DNA of 64,000 bases from Georgenia soli. Its GTDB lineage: Bacteria; Actinomycetota; Actinomycetes; Actinomycetales; Actinomycetaceae. The notes below the pieces were generated by a model. That model did not search any database, was not told where the DNA came from, and worked only from the letters and a program-made list of their open reading frames with translations. Made by a program: the position numbers and the translations under genes. The DNA is taken from assembly GCF_002563695.1 (NCBI RefSeq), contig NZ_PDJI01000004.1, positions 2,914,001 through 2,978,000 on the forward strand, given 5' to 3'. Below are positions 25,537-34,944 of the stretch, piece after piece. Position 1 is the stretch's first letter; the number at the start of each line of letters is the position of its first letter.

Positions 25537-26862
25537 TCAGCCCCCCAGCGCCGCCGCGGCCGCGCGAACCGCGGCGACCAGCTCCTCGTCCTGCTCGGGC
25601 GGGACGGTGCGCAGGTCCAGCAGCAGCCGGTCGTGCTCGACCCTCCCGACGACCGCGGGCGTGCCCCGCCGCAGCATCGTCGCGAACCGCACCGGCAGGG
25701 TGACCGCGGCGCTGGGCAGCTCGACGCCCGGGGCGCCGCCGCCGCCCACGGCGGCGCGGCTCTCCTCGGCGCCTGCCGCGACGGCGTCGTCGGCCAGCCG
25801 GGCGGCGAGGGCCCGGGCACGGCCCAGGAGCTCTGCCGGCTCGGCCTCGAGCGCGGCCCTCACGGGCGGGGTGGGGCCGGTCAGGGTCGCCTCGAGGGCG
25901 GCGAGGGTGAGCTTGTCGACGCGGAGGGCCCGGGCGAACGGGTGGCGGCGCAGCGCCTGCACGAGGTCCGCCCGCCCCAGGAGCAGTCCCGCCTGTGGCC
26001 CGCCGAGCAGCTTGTCGCCCGACGCGGTCACCAGGGCGGCGCCCGCGCGCAGGGTGGTGGTGGCGTCCGGCTCGTCCGGCAGCCGCGGGTGCGGCGCCAG
26101 CAGGCCGGAGCCGATGTCGGCGACGACGGGCACCGGCAGGCGCGACAGCTCGCCGACGGGCACCGAGGAGGTGAAGCCCGAGACGAGGAAGTTGGACGGG
26201 TGCACCTTCAGCACGAAGGCGGTGTCGTCGTCGACGGCCGCGGCGTAGTCCTCCAGGCGGACCCGGTTGGTGGTCCCGACCTCGCGCAGGGTGGCGCCCA
26301 CGGACTCCAGCAGCTCCGGGATGCGGAAGCCGTCGCCGATCTCGACCATCTCCCCGCGGGCCAGGACCACGTTCCGGCCGGCGGCCAGCCCCAGCGTGAC
26401 CAGCGCAAGGGCGGCGGCGCCGTTGTTGACCACGTGCACGCCGCCGGCGTCGGGGACCGCGGCGGCCAGCGCCGCGAGCGCGCCGGAGCCCCGGGGGCCG
26501 CGCCGGCCGGTGGCCAGGTCCAGCTCCACGTCGGTGGGCCCGGCGGCGAGGGTGAGCGCCTCGAGCGCCGCGGCGGACAGCGGCGCCCGGCCGAGGTTGG
26601 TGTGGACGACGACGCCCGTCGCGTTGACCACCCGGCGCAGCGTGGTCGCCGCCTCGGGCAGGGCGGCCACCGCCGCGTCGGCGACCTCCTCCGGGGCGAG
26701 CTCCCCGGCGCGGCAGCGCTGCTGCGCCGTCGTCACCGCGTCCTTCACGAGCCGGCGCCCGAGCCGGGCGACGGCGGCGACCAGGCGCGGGTCGGCCAGC
26801 ACGGCGTCCGTGCGCGGGGTGGCGCGGCGGAGGTCCGCCGCGGCGTCGGTCGTCTTCGGCAC
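25537..26862 (-). CDS. selA: L-seryl-tRNA(Sec) selenium transferase
   Basis: SelA (441 aa) is a PLP enzyme that converts Ser-tRNA-Sec to Sec-tRNA-Sec using selenophosphate. Visible motifs are VVNATGVVVHTNLGRAPLS, the PLP loop with SGDKLLGGPQAG (Lys284) and VKVHPSNF-type residues. The length is typical (about 460 aa). The GTG at 26862 is chosen because AGGAGGG lies 6 nt upstream. It starts 16 bp after the tRNA-Sec gene on the same strand, so selC-selA-selB form one unit. Confidence 0.94.
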   Translation of the reverse strand: MPKTTDAAADLRRATPRTDAVLADPRLVAAVARLGRRLVKDAVTTAQQRCRAGELAPEEVADAAVAALPEAATTLRRVVNATGVVVHTNLGRAPLSAAALEALTLAAGPTDVELDLATGRRGPRGSGALAALAAAVPDAGGVHVVNNGAAALALVTLGLAAGRNVVLARGEMVEIGDGFRIPELLESVGATLREVGTTNRVRLEDYAAAVDDDTAFVLKVHPSNFLVSGFTSSVPVGELSRLPVPVVADIGSGLLAPHPRLPDEPDATTTLRAGAALVTASGDKLLGGPQAGLLLGRADLVQALRRHPFARALRVDKLTLAALEATLTGPTPPVRAALEAEPAELLGRARALAARLADDAVAAGAEESRAAVGGGGAPGVELPSAAVTLPVRFATMLRRGTPAVVGRVEHDRLLLDLRTVPPEQDEELVAAVRAAAAALGG

Positions 26863-26878
26863 GCTGACCCTCCTGAGC

Positions 26879-26973
26879 TGGCGGAGGCGGACGGGAATCG
26901 AACCCGCCTGGCCGGGGTGCCCGGCCACAACGGTTTTGAGGACCGCGCCCGTCACCAGACGAGGTACGCCTCC
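26879..26973 (-). tRNA. selC: tRNA-Sec (anticodon TCA)
   Basis: A 95-nt tRNA including an encoded CCA. Anticodon TCA is at 26939-26937. It has the hallmarks of selenocysteine tRNA: a GGAGGCG acceptor stem, a 6-bp D stem with a 4-nt TGGT loop, a long variable arm (GGCCGGG/CCCGGCC, 7 bp) and a T arm CGGG-TTCGATT-CCCG. It decodes the UGA of the formate dehydrogenase gene encoded 1.7 kb away and is placed directly upstream of selA. Confidence 0.95.
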
Positions 26974-27026
26974 GCGGCTCACCCTAGCGGGAGCCGGCGG
27001 GGGACGGACGGTTGGCCGCGAAGGGG

Positions 27027-27063
27027 TGGACCGGTGCTGAGGCCCCGGCCTAGGCTCGCGTGT
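27027..27063 (+). promoter_or_regulatory. selD promoter, leaderless
   Basis: TGGACC (27027-27032), an 18-bp spacer and TAGGCT (27051-27056), then 7 nt to the GTG start at 27064. It lies in the short divergent region between selC and selD and would drive selD and probably the fdh genes. Confidence 0.6.
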
Positions 27064-28056
27064 GTGACCGCGACGACGCAGCCGCTCAGACTCACCCAGT
27101 ACGCCGCCGGCGGCGGCTGCGCGTGCAAGGTCCCGCCCGGCGAGCTTGAACGCGTGCTCGGCACGCTGACGCTGCCCGCGGGCGGGGATCTGCTGGTCGG
27201 CCTGGAGAACGGGGACGACGCCGCGGCGGTGCGCATCGAGGGCGGCCGGGCGCTCATCGCGACGGCCGACTACTTCACCCCCGTGGTCGACGACCCCTAC
27301 GAGTGGGGCCGCATCGCCGCCACGAACGCCCTCTCGGACGTCTACGCCATGGGCGGCACGCCCGTCGTGGCGGTCAACCTCCTGTCCTGGCCCCGCAGCA
27401 CCATCCCGTTCGAGATCGCGGCGGAGGTGCTGCGCGGCGGTGCGGACGTGTGCGCCGACGCGGGCACCTTCCTCGGCGGCGGGCACAGCGTGGACGACCC
27501 CGAGCCCAAGTACGGGCAGGCCGTCACCGGGCTCGCCGACGCCGACAAGCTCCTGCGCAACGACGCCGCCGAGGCCGGCCTGCCGCTGACGCTGACGAAG
27601 CCGCTCGGCCTCGGCGTCCTCAACAACCGGCACAAGGCCACCGGCGAGTGGTTCGAGGAGGCGGTCGCGCAGATGACCACCCTGAACCGGGACGCCGCCG
27701 CGGCCGCCCTGGCGGCGGGCGCCCGCAGCGCCACCGACGTCACCGGCTTCGGCCTGCTCGGCCACCTGTACAAGCTGGTCCGGGCCAGCGGCGTCAGCGC
27801 CGTCGTCGACTCCGCCGCCGTGCCCTACGTCGACGGCGCCCGCGACGCGCTCGCGGACGGGTTCGTCCCCGGCGGGAGCCGCCGCAACCTGGACTGGGTC
27901 CGCCCCCATCTCCGTTCCGACGTCGGGGAGGACGAGCTGATCCTGCTCGCGGACGCGCAGACGTCCGGCGGGCTGCTGGTGGTGGGTGAGGTGCCGGGCT
28001 ATCCCGTCGTGGGGGAGCTGGTGCCCGCCGGCGAGCACGCGATCCGGGTGCGCTGA
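27064..28056 (+). CDS. selD: Selenide, water dikinase (selenophosphate synthetase)
   Basis: SelD (330 aa) makes selenophosphate from selenide and ATP, the Se donor for SelA. The active-site loop GGGCACKV carries Cys19 and Lys22, equivalent to Cys17 and Lys20 of E. coli, so this is a Cys rather than Sec form. Further motifs are TADYFTPVVDDPYEWGRIAATNALSD-type metal Asp residues and ATDVTGFGLLGHL. The GTG at 27064 follows a -10 box by 7 nt. It lies divergent from selC-selA-selB and 60 bp upstream of the selenoprotein gene. Confidence 0.95.
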   Translation: MTATTQPLRLTQYAAGGGCACKVPPGELERVLGTLTLPAGGDLLVGLENGDDAAAVRIEGGRALIATADYFTPVVDDPYEWGRIAATNALSDVYAMGGTPVVAVNLLSWPRSTIPFEIAAEVLRGGADVCADAGTFLGGGHSVDDPEPKYGQAVTGLADADKLLRNDAAEAGLPLTLTKPLGLGVLNNRHKATGEWFEEAVAQMTTLNRDAAAAALAAGARSATDVTGFGLLGHLYKLVRASGVSAVVDSAAVPYVDGARDALADGFVPGGSRRNLDWVRPHLRSDVGEDELILLADAQTSGGLLVVGEVPGYPVVGELVPAGEHAIRVR

Positions 28057-28116
28057 CCAGCCGGACAGGGCACCATCAGGGACCAGGACGTTCCGACGTC
28101 AGGAAGGGGCAGGGCC

Positions 28117-31100
28117 GTGGTAGGCAAGGTCTTCCTCGACTGGCCGGTGGTGCGGCAGCTGACCGGCGCCGACCTGCTCGGCCGCGGCAGGGCCGTCCGC
28201 TCGGCGCGGACGGACGCGCTGACCGCCCGCACGACGACGGCGGACCGGGTGGCGCGCAGCGTCTGCCCCTACTGCGCCGTCGGCTGCGGGCAGCGCGTCT
28301 ACGTCAAGGACGAGCAGGTCGTGCAGATCGAGGGCGACCCCGACAGCCCGATCTCGCGGGGACGGCTCTGCCCCAAGGGGTCGGCCAGCAAGAGCCTCGT
28401 CACCAACCCGGCCCGTCTCAGCACGGTGCGCTACCGCCGGCCGTACGGCACCGAGTGGGAGGACCTGCCGCTCGACGTCGCGATGGAGATGATCGCCGAC
28501 CGGGTGGTGAAGGCCCGGGAGCAGACGTGGCAGGACCTCGACGAGAGGGGCCGGAAGGTCCGGCGCACGCTCGGCATCGCCAGCCTGGGCGGGGCGACGC
28601 TCGACAACGAGGAGAACTACCTCATCAAGAAGCTCTTCACCGCCCTCGGCGCGCTGCAGATCGAGAACCAGGCGCGTATTTGACACTCCTCCACGGTCCC
28701 CGGTCTGGGGACCAGCTTCGGGCGCGGCGGCGCCACAGGTTTCCAGCAGGACCTGGCCAACGCTGACTGCATCGTCATCCAGGGTTCCAACATGGCCGAG
28801 GCCCACCCGGTGGGCTTCCAGTGGGTCATGGAGGCCAAGCGACGCGGCGCGAGGGTGATCCACGTCGACCCCCGCTTCACCCGCACCAGCGCGCTCGCGG
28901 ACCAGTTCGTGCCGCTGCGCGCCGGGACGGACATCGTCTTCCTCGGGGCGATCATCAACTACGTGCTCAGCAACGAGCTCGACTTCCGCGAGTACGTGCT
29001 CGCCTACACCAACGCCGCCACCATCCTCGACGAGCGCTTCACCGACACCGAGGACCTCGACGGGCTCTTCTCCGGCTTCGACCCGGAGCGGCGCAGCTAC
29101 GACACCGACAGCTGGCAGTACGCCGAGGCGGCGCCGGAGGAGGGGCGGGAGGAGCACGAAGCGGACCGGGAACGGGCGAGCGCCCGGCCGATGGAGCACG
29201 AGACCCACGGCCTGCAGGTGCAGGGCCACCCGCCGCGGGACGAGACGCTGCAGGACCCGCGCACCGTCTACCAGGTGCTCAGGCGACACTTCTCGCGCTA
29301 CACCCCGGAGATGGTCGAGGAGGCGTGCGGGGTCCCGCGCGAGGACTTCCTCAAGGTCGCCGAGGCGTGGGTGGCGAACTCCGGGCGCGAGCGGACCACC
29401 GCGCTCGTCTACAGCGTCGGCTGGACCCAGCACAGCGTGGGCGCCCAGTACATCCGCACCGGCGCCATCCTCCAGCTGCTGCTCGGGAACATGGGCCGGC
29501 CCGGCGGCGGGATCCTGGCCCTGCGCGGGCACGCCAGCATCCAGGGCTCGACCGACATCCCGACCCTGTTCAACCTGCTGCCCGGCTACCTGCCCATGCC
29601 GCACGCCGACGAGCACCAGGACCTGCAGACCTGGATCGACAGCATGCGCCAGCCCGGGGCCAAGGGCTTCTGGAAGCAGGCCGACGCGTACGCCGTCAGC
29701 CTCCTCAAGGCCTACTGGGGGGAGGCGGCGACGGCGGAGAACGACTTCGCCTTCGACTACCTGCCCCGCATGACCGGGGACCACGGCACCTACCGCACCG
29801 TGCTCGACATGATCGACGGCAAGGTCAAGGGCTACTTCCTGCTCGGGCAGAACCCGGCCGTCGGCTCCGCCCACGGCCGGGCGCAGCGCCTCGGCATGGC
29901 CAACCTCGACTGGCTGGTGGTGCGCGACCTGTACGAGATCGAGAGCGCCACGTTCTGGAAGGACGGCCCGGAGGTCGCCACCGGGGAGATCGTGCCGGAG
30001 GAGTGCCGCACCGAGGTCTTCCTCATGCCCGCCGCCTCGCACGTGGAGAAGGAGGGCACCTTCACCCAGACGCAGCGGATGCTGCAGTGGCGGGAGAAGG
30101 CGGTCGACCCCACCGGGGACCGCCGCTCGGAGCTGTGGTTCTTCTACCACCTGGGCCGCCTGGTCCGGGAGCGGCTGGCGGGCTCGACCCTCGAGCGGGA
30201 CCGGCCGGTGCTGGACCTGGCGTGGGACTACCCGACCCACGGGCCGACGGCGGAGCCGAGCGCCGAGGCCGTGCTGCGGGAGATCAACGGCTACGAGGTG
30301 GCAACCGGGCGGGAGCTGTCCACCTTCACCGAGATGCGCGCCGACGGCTCCACCGTGGGCGGCTGCTGGATCTACACCGGCGTCTACGCCGACGGCGTCA
30401 ACCAGGCCGCGCGGCGCCGGCCCGGGTCCGAGCAGTCGTGGGTGGCGCCCGAGTGGGGCTGGGCGTGGCCCGCGAACCGGCGCATCCTCTACAACCGCGC
30501 CTCCGCGGACCCGCAGGGCCGCCCGTGGAGCGAGCGCAAGGCCTACGTGTGGTGGGACGAGGACGCGGGGGAGTGGACCGGGCACGACGTGCCCGACTTC
30601 GAGCGCACCAAGCCGCCGTCGTACCGGCCGCCCGAGGGGGCCGACGGCACGGAGGGCCTGGCGGGCGACGACCCGTTCATCATGCAGGGCGACGGCAAGG
30701 GGGCGCTGTACGTGCCCACCGGCCTGCTCGACGGGCCGCTGCCCACGCACTACGAGCCGGTGGAGTCCCCGTTCCGCAACCCGCTGTACGGGCAGCAGGC
30801 CAACCCCACCCGGGTGGAGTACCGGCGGGCCGACAACCCGGTCCACCCGAGCCCGGCGCCGGAGCAGGCGGACGTGTTCCCGTACGTCTACACCACCTCC
30901 CGCCTGACAGAGCACCACACGGCCGGGGGCATGAGCCGGACCCTGGAGTACCTCTCCGAGCTGCAGCCCGAGATGTTCGTCGAGGTCTCCCCGCAGCTGG
31001 CGGCCGAGCGGGGGCTGGAGCACATGGGCTGGTGCCACGTGGTCACGGCCCGCTCCGCCGTCGAGGGGCGCGTCATGGTCACCGACCGCCTGCGGCCGCT

Positions 31101-31407
31101 GCGGGTCGAGGGCCGGACGATCCACCAGGTGTGGCTGCCCTACCACTGGGGCTCCGGCGGCCTGGTGACGGGCGACTCCGCCAACGACCTGTTCGGCATC
31201 TCCCTCGAGCCCAACGTGCTCATCCAGGAGACCAAGGCCGGCACGTGCGACGTGCGGCCGGGACGGCGGCCCACCGGGACGGCGCTGCTGGACTACGTCG
31301 CGGGCTACCGCCGTCGGGCCGGGATCCTGGACGGGGACGGCGGGGACATCGTCACCGCGCGGCAGCCCGACACCCGCCAGACAGAGGAGGGCGACCATGG
31401 CCGGTAG
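28117..31407 (+). CDS. fdhA: Selenocysteine formate dehydrogenase, alpha (molybdopterin) subunit
   Basis: Oxidises formate to CO2 at a bis-MGD Mo or W centre. Read through the in-frame TGA at 28681-28683 as Sec189, it is 1096 aa, typical for FdnG-like alpha subunits. C50, C53, C57 and C85 (CPYCAVGC, GRLCPKG) bind a 4Fe-4S cluster, and Sec189 sits in the family motif ARI-U-HSSTVPGLGTSFGRGG. Selenocysteine is indicated by the SECIS hairpin 11 nt downstream and the adjacent sel genes; without it the gene would look broken. There is no twin-arginine signal peptide at the N-terminus. The beta-subunit gene overlaps its 3' end by 11 bp. Confidence 0.93.
28695..28713 (+). promoter_or_regulatory. Bacterial SECIS element in fdhA mRNA
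   Basis: A perfect 7-bp stem GGTCCCC/GGGGACC with apical loop GGTCT begins 11 nt after the TGA codon. The GGUCU loop is the same as in the E. coli fdhF SECIS, which SelB recognises, and the spacing fits bacterial elements. Confidence 0.9.
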
Positions 31408-32407
31408 GAACAGCCTTTTCGGGCCCGTCGACCCGGCCCAGGACGCCGGGTACGAGGCACCGCCCGCGCGCAAGGGCTTCTTCACCGACACCAGCGTGTG
31501 CATCGGGTGCAAGGCGTGCGAGGTGGCGTGCAAGGAGTGGAACCTCCTGCCCGACGACGGGTTCGACCTGCTCGGGTCCTCCTACGACAACACCGGCGCG
31601 CTCGGGGCGAACACGTGGCGGCACGTGGCGTTCGTGGAGCAGCCGGCCGGCCGGGTCGCCCCGGTGTCGCTGGGCATGCCGGGCGTCGGCCCGCCCGCCG
31701 GTGCGCTCGCCCCGTCCGGTGCCTCCGCAGGCGGTCTGGGCCCGCCCGCCCCGGCCGAGGGAGCGCCGAACCTCCTGGAGGCTCTCGACGGCGGCACGGA
31801 GACGGAGGGCGACGGTCACCCGGACTTCCGCTGGCTCATGTCCTCGAACGTCTGCAAGCACTGCACGCATGCCGCGTGCCTCGACGTGTGCCCCACCGGG
31901 GCGCTGTTCCGGACGGAGTTCGGCACCGTCGTCGTCCAGGACGACGTGTGCAACGGCTGCGGCTACTGCGTGGCCGCCTGCCCGTTCGGGGTCATCGAGC
32001 GGCGCAAGGGGCCGGCCGGGGCACGCAACGTCGGCATCGCCCAGAAGTGCACGCTCTGCTACGACCGGATCGGCGACGGCCTGGAGCCCGCCTGCGCCAA
32101 GGCGTGCCCCACGGAGTCGATCCAGTACGGCGACCTCGACGAGCTGCGCGAGCGCGCCGACGCGCGGGTACGCCGGCTGCAGGACGAGGGCGTGGAGGGG
32201 GCCCGCCTGTACGGACACGACCCCCACGACGGCGTCAGCGGCACCGGCGCCTTCTTCCTGCTCCTCGACGAGCCCGAGGTGTACGGGCTTCCCCCGGACC
32301 CGGTGGTCACCACCCGGGACCTGCCCCAGATGTTCAACCGGGCCGGCATGGCCGGGCTCGCCCTGCTCGCGGGCGCGGCCCTGTCCTTCCTCGGGGGGCG
32401 CAGGTGA
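31397..32407 (+). CDS. fdhB: Formate dehydrogenase, beta (ferredoxin-like) subunit
   Basis: A 336-aa electron-transfer subunit with four 4Fe-4S cluster motifs, the first being C35-x2-C38-x2-C41-x3-C45 (CIGCKACEVACK). Others are CKHCTHAACLDVCP, CNGCGYCVAACP and CTLCYDRI with CAKACP. A Pro/Ala/Gly-rich insert lies at about residues 90-130. The C-terminus has one hydrophobic segment (AGMAGLALLAGAALSFL), a likely membrane anchor. It carries electrons from the alpha subunit to the NrfD-type subunit, whose start overlaps its stop. Confidence 0.93.
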   Translation: MAGRNSLFGPVDPAQDAGYEAPPARKGFFTDTSVCIGCKACEVACKEWNLLPDDGFDLLGSSYDNTGALGANTWRHVAFVEQPAGRVAPVSLGMPGVGPPAGALAPSGASAGGLGPPAPAEGAPNLLEALDGGTETEGDGHPDFRWLMSSNVCKHCTHAACLDVCPTGALFRTEFGTVVVQDDVCNGCGYCVAACPFGVIERRKGPAGARNVGIAQKCTLCYDRIGDGLEPACAKACPTESIQYGDLDELRERADARVRRLQDEGVEGARLYGHDPHDGVSGTGAFFLLLDEPEVYGLPPDPVVTTRDLPQMFNRAGMAGLALLAGAALSFLGGRR

Positions 32408-33426
32408 CCGGGACGACGGCGGACCGGGACACTCGTGGCCGCGGCGGCCGGCGCCGCACCCACGGCGGCGAGACGGCGATGGTGCCCCCGGCGGAGTTCA
32501 CGTCCTACTACGGCCGGCCCGTGGTCAAGCCGGCGCCGTGGACGTGGGAGATCCCCGCCTACATGTTCGCCGGCGGGCTCGCGGCCGGCTCCTCCCTGCT
32601 CGGCGCGGGCGCGGATCTCGCCGGCCACGAGGCACTGCGCCGGTCCGGCCGGCTCACGGCGCTGGGCGCGCTCGGGTTCTCCATGGCAGCCCTCGTCTCC
32701 GACCTGGGCCGTCCGGAGCGGTTCCTCAACATGATGCGCACCGTGAAGGTCACGTCCCCGATGTCAGTGGGCACGTGGATCCTGGCGCTCTACGGCCCGC
32801 CGGCGGGGCTGGCCGCCGCCGCGGAGGTCGCCGGGATGCTGCTGCCCGGCAGCAAGGCTGCGCCGGTGCGGCTGCTGGTCGCGGCCGGGCGCCCCGCGGG
32901 CCTCCTCGCCGGGCTGTTCGCGCCACCGGTCGCCGCGTACACGGCCGTGCTTCTCTCCGACACCGCCACCCCGTCGTGGCACGAGGCCTATCGCGAGCTG
33001 CCCTTCGTCTTCTGCGGGTCCGCCGCCGCGGCCGCCGGGGGGCTGGCTGCCGCGATCGTGCCGCCGGAGCAGGCGGGGCCGGCGCGGCGCCTCGCGGTCG
33101 GTGGGGCGGTGGCCGAGGCCCTCGCGGAGCACCGCATGGAGCGGTCGATGGGGATCACCGCGGAGCCGTTGCGCACCGGCGTCCCGGGACGGCTCATGCG
33201 CGCCGCGCGGGTCCTCACGCTCGCGGGGGCGGCCGGGACGCTGCTCGCGGGCCGCAGCCGCGCCGTCGCCGTCGCCTCCGGGGCGGCCCTCCTGGCAGGT
33301 TCGGTGTGCACCCGGTTCGGGGTGGTGCGCGCGGGCATCGCGTCGGCGCTCGACCCCAGGTACACGGTGGTGCCGCAGCGCGAGCGCGTGGACCGCGGGG
33401 AGCCCGTGCGACACGTGGCCGGATAG
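32404..33426 (+). CDS. nrfD: NrfD/PsrC-like membrane subunit of formate dehydrogenase
   Basis: A 340-aa polytopic membrane protein with about eight hydrophobic segments starting near residue 50 (IPAYMFAGGLAAGSSLL) and the NrfD-type motif SDLGRPERFLNMM. Such subunits pass electrons to quinone. Here it replaces the heme-b FdnI gamma subunit, so no cytochrome is expected. GTG at 32404 overlaps the fdhB stop (GTGA); an ATG at 32479 is an alternative that removes an Arg-rich leader. Confidence 0.85.
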   Translation: MTGTTADRDTRGRGGRRRTHGGETAMVPPAEFTSYYGRPVVKPAPWTWEIPAYMFAGGLAAGSSLLGAGADLAGHEALRRSGRLTALGALGFSMAALVSDLGRPERFLNMMRTVKVTSPMSVGTWILALYGPPAGLAAAAEVAGMLLPGSKAAPVRLLVAAGRPAGLLAGLFAPPVAAYTAVLLSDTATPSWHEAYRELPFVFCGSAAAAAGGLAAAIVPPEQAGPARRLAVGGAVAEALAEHRMERSMGITAEPLRTGVPGRLMRAARVLTLAGAAGTLLAGRSRAVAVASGAALLAGSVCTRFGVVRAGIASALDPRYTVVPQRERVDRGEPVRHVAG

Positions 33427-33525
33427 GACGCGGGGCGCGCAGCCCACCTGTGCAGGGTCGCGTACGTTCACCTGCCCACGTCCCTTGCCGGCCGAGGTCG
33501 ACCAGTGCCCCTCGGTCGAGAGATC

Positions 33526-33564
33526 GCTACAACTTCGGTGCGGATTCCGCACCGAATCTGTAGC
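33526..33564. repeat. 39-bp near-perfect palindrome downstream of nrfD
   Basis: 18-bp arms (33526-33543 and 33547-33564) with two mismatches and a 3-nt centre; the innermost 10 bp TTCGGTGCGG/CCGCACCGAA are perfect and the outer 6 bp GCTACA/TGTAGC are perfect. It lies 100 bp past nrfD, away from the likely terminator. It could be a bidirectional terminator, a recombination site or a protein-binding site. Confidence 0.75.
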
Positions 33565-33614
33565 GGTCTGCCGGGAGGAGGGCGCATGACCGGTCACGAG
33601 CGCGGACGCGAGGA

Positions 33615-33650
33615 AGGAGGAGGGCCCCGACGTCGCGGGACCCTCCTCCT
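33615..33650. terminator. Hairpin between convergent fdh and formaldehyde dehydrogenase genes
   Basis: A 15-bp stem with one mismatch (33615-33629 with 33636-33650) and a 6-nt loop, 77 bp beyond the stop of the minus-strand dehydrogenase. Its place between convergent genes suggests it serves the dehydrogenase and perhaps both directions. Confidence 0.6.
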
Positions 33651-33726
33651 GGCAGGTGGTCAGCGGGCGGACCGGGCCGTCACTGCCCGAGCCGGTCAGC
33701 CCGTCGACGGATCGCCGGCCGCCGGA

Positions 33727-34944
33727 TCAGCTCGACGGGACCATGCCGTGCGGGTCGAGCACGTACTTCTTGGCCGCGCCCTTGTCGAACTCCTCGTAGC
33801 CCCGCGGCGCCTCGTCGAGCGAGATCGGCGTCGCGTTGACGTTCTTGGCGATCTGCACCTTGTCGTGGAGGATCGCCATCATCAGGCCGCGGTGGTACTT
33901 CATCACCGGGCACTGGCCGGTGGTGAAGGACAGCGACTTCGCCCACCCGGTGCCGAGGCTGATCGACAGCGACCCGACCTTGGCCGCCTCGTCCACCCCG
34001 CCCGGGTCGCCGGTCACGTACAGCCCCGGGATGCCGAGCGCACCGCCGGCCGCGGTGAGCCCCATGAGGGAGTTGAGCACCGTGGCGGGGTGCTCCGTCT
34101 GAGCCTCCTTGCCGTGACCCCTCGCCTCGAACCCGACCGCGTCGACGCCGCAGTCGACCTCGGGCACACCGAGGATCTGCTCGATCTGGTCCTTCGGGTC
34201 GCCCTTGGAGACGTCGACGGTCTCGCAGCCGAAGCTGCGCGCCTGGGCGAGCCGCTCCTCGTTGAGGTCGCCGACGATGACGACGGCCGCGCCGAGGAGC
34301 TGGGCCGCGGTGGCCGCCGCGAGACCCACCGGTCCGGCACCCGCGATGTACACGGTGGAGCCGGTGGTGACCCCGGCCGTGTACGCGCCGTGATAGCCGG
34401 TCGGGAAGATGTCCGAGAGCATGGTCAGGTCGAGGATCTTCTCCATCGCCTGGTCCTTGTCCGGGAACTTCAGCAGGTTCCAGTCGGCGTACGGCACGAG
34501 CACGTACTCGGCCTGCCCGCCTACCCAGCCCCCCATGTCGACGTACCCGTACGCCGAGCCGGGACGGTCCGGGTTGACGTTGAGGCAGATGCCCGTCTTG
34601 CGCTCCTTGCAGTTGCGACAGCGACCGCACGCGATGTTGAAGGGGACCGAGACGATGTCGCCCTCCTTGATGAACTCCACGTCCCGCCCGACCTCGACGA
34701 CCTCGCCGGTGATCTCGTGGCCCAGCACCAGCCCCTCGGGGGCGGTGGTGCGGCCACGCACCATGTGCTGGTCGGACCCGCAGATGTTCGTCGAGACGGT
34801 CTTCAGGATCACGCCGTGGTGGACCTGGCGGCCCACGTTCGCCGGGTTGACCCCGGGCCCGTCCTTCAGCTCGAACTCGGGATAGGGGGTGTCGATGACC
34901 TCGACCTTCCCCGGACCTGCGTAGCTCACAGCCTTGTTGGTCAC
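33727..34944 (-). CDS. fdhA: Glutathione-independent formaldehyde dehydrogenase
   Basis: A 405-aa zinc-dependent, medium-chain NAD enzyme that oxidises formaldehyde to formate without a thiol cofactor in characterised members. Catalytic zinc ligands include C55 (CGSDQH) and the GHE motif. The structural zinc lobe has four Cys in ACGRCRNCKERKTGIC. The Rossmann motif is GAGPVGLAAA, and the QVHHGVILKTVSTNICGSD opening is typical of the Pseudomonas-type enzyme. The GTG at 34944 is chosen from AGAAGGAGC upstream. Its product feeds the neighbouring formate dehydrogenase; the symbol fdhA here is that of the Pseudomonas enzyme. Confidence 0.88.
   Translation of the reverse strand: MTNKAVSYAGPGKVEVIDTPYPEFELKDGPGVNPANVGRQVHHGVILKTVSTNICGSDQHMVRGRTTAPEGLVLGHEITGEVVEVGRDVEFIKEGDIVSVPFNIACGRCRNCKERKTGICLNVNPDRPGSAYGYVDMGGWVGGQAEYVLVPYADWNLLKFPDKDQAMEKILDLTMLSDIFPTGYHGAYTAGVTTGSTVYIAGAGPVGLAAATAAQLLGAAVVIVGDLNEERLAQARSFGCETVDVSKGDPKDQIEQILGVPEVDCGVDAVGFEARGHGKEAQTEHPATVLNSLMGLTAAGGALGIPGLYVTGDPGGVDEAAKVGSLSISLGTGWAKSLSFTTGQCPVMKYHRGLMMAILHDKVQIAKNVNATPISLDEAPRGYEEFDKGAAKKYVLDPHGMVPSS

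Larger units (their letters stand above)
33427..33726 (+). other. Non-coding region between the fdh operon and formaldehyde dehydrogenase
   Basis: A 300-bp interval between two convergent transcription units. It holds a near-perfect palindrome (33526-33564) and a terminator hairpin (33615-33650). A GGGAGGAGGG site followed by an ATG at 33586 opens a frame that runs antisense through the neighbouring gene and is not supported as coding. Confidence 0.6.

Noticed and set aside
26879..26973. tRNA-Ser or tRNA-Leu (long variable arm)
   Set aside because: The anticodon is TCA, the D stem has 6 bp with a 4-nt loop, and selA follows directly, all pointing to tRNA-Sec.
28117..28683. fdhA read as a pseudogene truncated by a TGA at codon 189
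   Set aside because: The TGA sits exactly at the selenocysteine position of the family, a GGUCU SECIS hairpin follows 11 nt later, and a complete set of sel genes is adjacent.
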